The notes under the pieces were generated by a model, which had not been told where the DNA came from, did no database searches, and worked only from the letters and a program-made list of their open reading frames with translations. A stretch of 23,800 bases of DNA. Origin: a virus. Below, piece after piece: positions 20,005 through 23,800 of this stretch (the first letter of the stretch is position 1; the number at the start of each line of letters is the position of its first letter). The stretch is from positions 1-23,800 of the IMG/VR virus record IMGVR_UViG_3300042731_008183; one strand, written 5' to 3'. The position numbers and the translations under genes are program-made.

Positions 20005-21032
20005 TAAGACACCACCTCAATTCCGAATTTCGCTGCATTCACGAGGGCAACCGTCCAAGCACTGGCCAGGATGGGCTCCTGCTCCCAAACCTGAGAATGC
20101 CAGCCCCACACCGTGGTGGTCTTGGCCTCGTTGCTTCCATTGGATTGAGCTGTGGCAGCATTTTCATAGACCGCTCGAATTGTCCGCGTGCCTGATGATT
20201 CCATAGCACTGACTGATTCAAGGATGACGCCTTTAAGGGTTACCCCTGAAGGGATGCTGAGGTCTTCATACGTGTATATGTCCTCCTCGGTGGGAGTATA
20301 TGAAGATACCCGATTCGAGTCTTCTGGTGTGCCCGGAACATCGTCGACCAGGGCGTAGTTATCAACGCCAGTGGAGGGAGTCCAGGCACAAGCCGAGTCT
20401 CCTTCAGGCCGGATGGCCAGGACCTTCATCGGGCCGATAAAATCGTCCATGGCCCCGCCCTGGTCATCCATGAGCACGAAGTCTCCGAAGCGCATGGTGG
20501 CGCCGGCCGAATCGAAAACGATCTCGATCTGGTCGGCATTGTTGGAGCCTGTGTCGGCTGTGTTGACTCCGGTGTCGCTCCCGACGCTTACACCCTCGCG
20601 CTTGATCTCCCAGGCGCCGGTCGTCGTGTGGGCTGTGACCTGGAACTCATAGTAGGCAGGTTCTCGGGTAAAGAAGGGACCCACTGTGTCAAGGAGAGTT
20701 GATCCTCGTTTGACGAGGATGTTGAAAATGTTGCCATCTTCAGAGAAGTCGAAATGGAACGAGCACTGTTCGGCTCCTCCCCGCAAGAGAGTAATTTTGG
20801 AGCCGACTGATGCCGTTCTGGTAGCCCACCAGATGGCTGCGCCGAATGTCCACTGAGCTTGATCTGTAAAAGCTGGCGTTTTTAGAGTTGCATTGGTTGA
20901 AGCAATAGCTATACCAACATCTTTATATCCAGCAACAGCGGCGCTCAACGAACCTGAAGCTGTTGCCCATTTGCGCCCAAGCTGCACGGAGCCCCGGTTG
21001 ATTCCGAATCCTTCAGCAAATTTCAGACTCAT
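20004..21032 (-). CDS. Lectin-like minor tail protein, paralogue 2
   Basis: A 342-aa protein that is a clear paralogue of the one encoded just upstream (21029-22051). The N-terminal 200 residues have jelly-roll character (EGFGINRG, FSFHFDFSED-like strands, VKRGSTLLDTVGP, SDTGVNTADTGSNN, MRFGDFVLMDDQGG). The C-terminal part shares GVDNYALVDDVPGTPEDSN, AMESSGTRTIRAVY and the ending FGIEVVS. Such proteins occur between the tape measure and hub genes of many environmental phages and probably decorate the distal tail. Start by ATGA overlap, end by TAATG overlap. Function is inferred from fold and position. Confidence 0.7.
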   Translation of the reverse strand: MSLKFAEGFGINRGSVQLGRKWATASGSLSAAVAGYKDVGIAIASTNATLKTPAFTDQAQWTFGAAIWWATRTASVGSKITLLRGGAEQCSFHFDFSEDGNIFNILVKRGSTLLDTVGPFFTREPAYYEFQVTAHTTTGAWEIKREGVSVGSDTGVNTADTGSNNADQIEIVFDSAGATMRFGDFVLMDDQGGAMDDFIGPMKVLAIRPEGDSACAWTPSTGVDNYALVDDVPGTPEDSNRVSSYTPTEEDIYTYEDLSIPSGVTLKGVILESVSAMESSGTRTIRAVYENAATAQSNGSNEAKTTTVWGWHSQVWEQEPILASAWTVALVNAAKFGIEVVS

Positions 21033-22051
21033 GAGACCACCTCGAATCCAAATTCGGCAGAGTCAACATCGCCTATTGTCCAGAGGCTCGACGTGTCTGG
21101 GTCGACCTCAAAGATTTCTGTGAAATGCTTGAACAAGGTTGAGTTAATTGTCCAGGTGGATGAACCATTATAATTTGATCCTCCAGATCGACACTTGGCT
21201 CTCATTGTGCGAGAGCCTGAGGAATCCAGACCAATTGAGGCGTGAACCATTACCCCATAGACCTGCCCGGTGATGAAGGACAAGTTGTCGAAAGTGAGGA
21301 GGTCAATATGCCCCACAGTGTTGGACGAGACGTAATCTGAATCGTTGGGCGTGGCCGCGGGATCGTCCAGGACTGCGTAGTGATCCACCCCGGCGGACGG
21401 CGTGAAATTGGTAGTGGTGCCATCCCCGGTAGGGAGCCGACCTTCGATTACACAGTCGCCCAGGAAGTCGTTATTATTTGAACCCGATCCGTCGCAGAGG
21501 AAAAGGTCATCCAAATAGAGACCGGCATACCTGAGCTGGAAATCAATAATGTCGGCTCCCGCGGTTCCGCTTTCGGCAGTATTTACTCCAGTGTCGCTCA
21601 CGTCAGTGGACTCGTTGTGGCGTAGTTCGTAGGTGCCGGCTGCGGGATCAAGGAGGGCCTTGAACTCGAACCAGTGCCATTGTTCTGCCGAGTAAGCTGC
21701 CGAGGTGTCAAGAACGGTAGAGCCTCGCTTGACTTGTATCTTGAACGTGGTGCTGGTATCCTGCACGAATTGCAGACGCAGATTCTCCTCAGCTCCGCGA
21801 CGGAAGGCAATGTAGATGTCGCTCAGATCCTCGACCGAGGCGCCGGCGTGCTGGAAGCCGAAGCCGAGAATCCAAGTATTTTGGACTCCGAAGGATGCTG
21901 GTCTGAACTCAGTAGAGATGCTGGTCGAGAGGCATTTGCCGTGTAGTCGCCCAGTGAGAAAGTTGTTCAGGCCTGCAGCCTCAGCATACTTTCGGTCATA
22001 ATAGGTCCCGCTTTGATCGATTTCAAAGCCTTCAATCCAACGGAGGGCCAT
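21029..22051 (-). CDS. Lectin-like minor tail protein, paralogue 1
   Basis: A 340-aa protein with the same layout as the next gene: EGFEIDQSGTYYDRKYAEA at the start, VKRGSTVLDTSAAYS, VSDTGVNTAESGTAG, LYLDDLFLCDGSGS, then GVDHYAVLDDPAATPNDSD, GLDSSGSRTMRAKC and the ending FGFEVVS. The first half looks like a concanavalin A-type sandwich and the second half like a separate beta domain. The two copies arose by tandem duplication and have since diverged, with blocks of identity at the turns. A ribosome binding site AAAGGAAGTGAACC precedes the ATG. Likely a distal-tail or adhesin-type structural protein; no enzymatic motif is present. Confidence 0.7.
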   Translation of the reverse strand: MALRWIEGFEIDQSGTYYDRKYAEAAGLNNFLTGRLHGKCLSTSISTEFRPASFGVQNTWILGFGFQHAGASVEDLSDIYIAFRRGAEENLRLQFVQDTSTTFKIQVKRGSTVLDTSAAYSAEQWHWFEFKALLDPAAGTYELRHNESTDVSDTGVNTAESGTAGADIIDFQLRYAGLYLDDLFLCDGSGSNNNDFLGDCVIEGRLPTGDGTTTNFTPSAGVDHYAVLDDPAATPNDSDYVSSNTVGHIDLLTFDNLSFITGQVYGVMVHASIGLDSSGSRTMRAKCRSGGSNYNGSSTWTINSTLFKHFTEIFEVDPDTSSLWTIGDVDSAEFGFEVVS

Positions 22052-22068
22052 GGTTCACTTCCTTTTTA

Positions 22069-23800
22069 TTACCTTCTATTACTATTACTAAGTTGTCCGA
22101 TTTCTTCGTTGTTATCTCGGAGCCACCGTTTCAGGGCCACGCCGGCGCCGCCGGCTAAGGCCCTTTCCATTTGCTGCTTGCTGAAAAAAAGGCCAGGAAT
22201 CTGCGTCTCAGAACTCTGGGCTTTCCCATTTGGAATATTAGCCCGGGAGGCTTTGGTTACCAGCCCGCCCTCTGCATAGCCGGCGGAGGCGTGGGCGAAC
22301 GCAGCACTACGCCGACCGCGGTTTCCGAAGGCCAGAACTCGCAAGGCCCGGGGATCGATGACTCCCTCATTGAGAGCCTTCATGATGTCGGAACCATATT
22401 TGCGCACCGCAGAGAGTTTTTGGACGAACTCGCCCGGCTGTAACCAAGCATTGACTGTATCTTTCCGACTCACACCCTTGGGCGGAGCCGCAGGCGCCTT
22501 CTTGTCCGGCACCTCACCACCTTCGGCAAACCCAATTGCACTGGCCAGGCCACTACCCCCCAAGCCTAAGATAGCCTTGGCGATGGCGAGTTGGATCATT
22601 TGCTGGAGCACCATCTGGGCAATCTGTTTCAAGAACTGCCCGATGCGCTCCTCCAAGGTGGTATCCGTCGTTGGATCGAAAGCATCCACGATATTCTGAG
22701 AAATGAACTGCGCCAGGGACGAGACCGTGTTCTTGATGACGTTGACGCCGGCCTGGAACGTGCTGGCAAATTCGTCGGTGAAGCCCTTGAGGCCAGACAC
22801 CAGACCCTGGAGGAAGGTGCCCTCGGCCACCAAGGCCAGACGTCTCAGAGCAAATTCAGCTTCTCCCAGTTTTACAACATGTTCCTCTGTTAATTTATTT
22901 TGTTCCTGCTGGAGAGCCAACAGCTTGAGACGTTCAAAAGCCTCTCGTTCAGAGCCTTGGACATTCTTGATAATTTTTTCTTGTTGATTGATCTTCGCTT
23001 GGATGATCGCCCTTTCGTTGAAAATTTGATCTTTTAGGACGTCCAGTTTAAGTTGTGCTTCTTTTAGTGCCAGGGCATCTCGGCTGGCTCCAGCCTTTTT
23101 CAGTTCCAGTAATTCTTTTTGGGCCTGGATTTCAGATTGTGCGGCCATTGTCTTGGATAATTGGAATCCAAGGGCAAGTTCTTCTTGAGGGGTTGGGCCC
23201 TGCACTCGTTTTTCGCCTGTAACATCAAGATCCTTACCTTGAAAATCTTTACCTTGTTTGTTGAGCTTCTTCATAAGCTCATTCATTTGTTCAAGACGTT
23301 GTTTTTCCAGGGCTAACTTATCTGCTCGGCGATCCGTTTTATTCGCCACTTTTTCTTCAAACTCTTTACGACGTTGTTGACGTTGTGATTCAATCCGAGC
23401 AATTTTTTCCTCGATTTTTGAGCCTAAAGATCCAGCCGCAGCAACAAGCGCATCATCTTTTAACATGTCACGGGAAATTGCATCTAGCATCTTTTTGCCC
23501 CACTTTTCACTAATCAGGCCTCCAACCATCCCGGTCCAGAAAGAAGCGTTGAGTTGCATTCCAAAATCATACCATGCTTTGAGTCTTCCCTTTTCTTTTT
23601 GGACCTCAGGGGATAGGCCTCCAGCCTCTGCCACTCTAAGTGCTAAAACTTGCGCTTTAGTAATTAGACTATCTAAAGCGTCAGCAAAGCTGGAGAAGAG
23701 GAGGTCAATAGAATCCTGGATAGAAACATGAATATCCCCAAAGATAGATAGGAGAGACTGAGAGAGTAAAGCGGTTAGCCCGAGCCCGAGTCCTAAAGCT
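22069..23800 (-). CDS. Tape measure protein, C-terminal part (5' end outside the window)
   Basis: The frame is open without a stop from 22069 to the right edge, giving at least 576 residues; no true start is visible, and an internal GTG at 23634 is not needed. The visible N-terminal part has hydrophobic patches (ALGLGLGLTALLSQSLLSIF). A long charged coiled coil follows (EEKIARIESQRQQRRKEFEE, QKELLELKKAG), then membrane-like helices (FASTFQAGVNVIKN, LQQMIQLAIAKAILGLGGSG). The end is the typical tape-measure C-terminus: FAEGGEVP, RKDTVNAWLQPGEFV, YGSDIMKALNEG and a second YAEGGLV. The protein sets tail length and enters the cell envelope at infection. Composition changes from AT-rich to GC-rich at about 22850, within the gene. 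Confidence 0.85.
   Translation of the reverse strand, partial: ALGLGLGLTALLSQSLLSIFGDIHVSIQDSIDLLFSSFADALDSLITKAQVLALRVAEAGGLSPEVQKEKGRLKAWYDFGMQLNASFWTGMVGGLISEKWGKKMLDAISRDMLKDDALVAAAGSLGSKIEEKIARIESQRQQRRKEFEEKVANKTDRRADKLALEKQRLEQMNELMKKLNKQGKDFQGKDLDVTGEKRVQGPTPQEELALGFQLSKTMAAQSEIQAQKELLELKKAGASRDALALKEAQLKLDVLKDQIFNERAIIQAKINQQEKIIKNVQGSEREAFERLKLLALQQEQNKLTEEHVVKLGEAEFALRRLALVAEGTFLQGLVSGLKGFTDEFASTFQAGVNVIKNTVSSLAQFISQNIVDAFDPTTDTTLEERIGQFLKQIAQMVLQQMIQLAIAKAILGLGGSGLASAIGFAEGGEVPDKKAPAAPPKGVSRKDTVNAWLQPGEFVQKLSAVRKYGSDIMKALNEGVIDPRALRVLAFGNRGRRSAAFAHASAGYAEGGLVTKASRANIPNGKAQSSETQIPGLFFSKQQMERALAGGAGVALKRWLRDNNEEIGQLSNSNRR

Noticed and set aside
1-23800. tRNA genes, CRISPR arrays, IS elements, integrase or toxin-antitoxin pairs
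   Set aside because: No T-loop with matching acceptor stem, no spaced direct repeats, no transposase or recombinase motifs and no typical two-gene toxin pairs were seen on either strand by eye.

Overview
The window looks like a stretch of a tailed bacteriophage (or prophage) genome with siphovirus-type architecture. It carries a complete large terminase, a ClpP-type head protease, a Mu F / SPP1 gp7-like head morphogenesis protein, the C-terminal part of a tape measure protein, and a tail-tip series (DUF2163 hub, NlpC/P60 peptidase, megatron-like tip protein) in the order known from the Rhodobacter capsulatus gene transfer agent and related siphophages. Two predicted lipoproteins, one with the topology of a unimolecular spanin, point to a Gram-negative host. 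No host genes, tRNA, rRNA, integrase, IS element or CRISPR array was seen. The taxon cannot be named from the sequence.

Layout, left to right. 1-70 is a 12-bp tandem array, followed by about 520 bp with palindromes but no convincing gene. 590-2154 (+) is a small group of three genes headed by a lectin-like (LamG) protein, closed by a strong intrinsic terminator at 2182-2212. Directly behind it lies a sigma70-like promoter (2215-2242), from which a long, tightly coupled + strand operon runs to 11925. That operon contains (a) 2249-4670, nine small proteins that are mostly unrecognised, with membrane/coiled-coil proteins and zinc-ribbon-like proteins; (b) 4586-5635, a probable small terminase; (c) 5683-6567, two lipoproteins and a holin/XhlA-like protein, a probable lysis group; (d) 6569-8601, a terminase-ATPase-like protein without the Walker A lysine, followed by the real large terminase; (e) 8598-11925, a zinc ribbon, a metallophosphoesterase with a DNA-binding-like N-terminus, a tiny membrane peptide, the ClpP-like protease and the MuF-like protein.

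The + operon converges on a bidirectional terminator (12000-12026). From 12055 to the right edge everything is on the minus strand and is read from 23800 down to 12055: tape measure (5' end outside the window), two tandem paralogous lectin-like tail proteins, a large tail protein with beta-repeats, DUF2163 hub, NlpC/P60 peptidase, megatron-like tip protein, and three fibre/appendage proteins. Almost every junction in both operons is an ATGA, TGATG or TAATG overlap, so translational coupling is the rule.

No portal or major capsid protein was recognised. The portal normally lies between the large terminase and the MuF gene, but here that place is taken by the phosphoesterase. The most unusual items are the Walker-A-less terminase paralogue, the u-spanin candidate with an EF-hand-like loop, the HTH-like/phosphoesterase fusion in the packaging block, and an 85-bp out-of-frame overlap between a zinc-ribbon gene and the small terminase gene. 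All assignments rest on reading the sequence by eye, without database searches.
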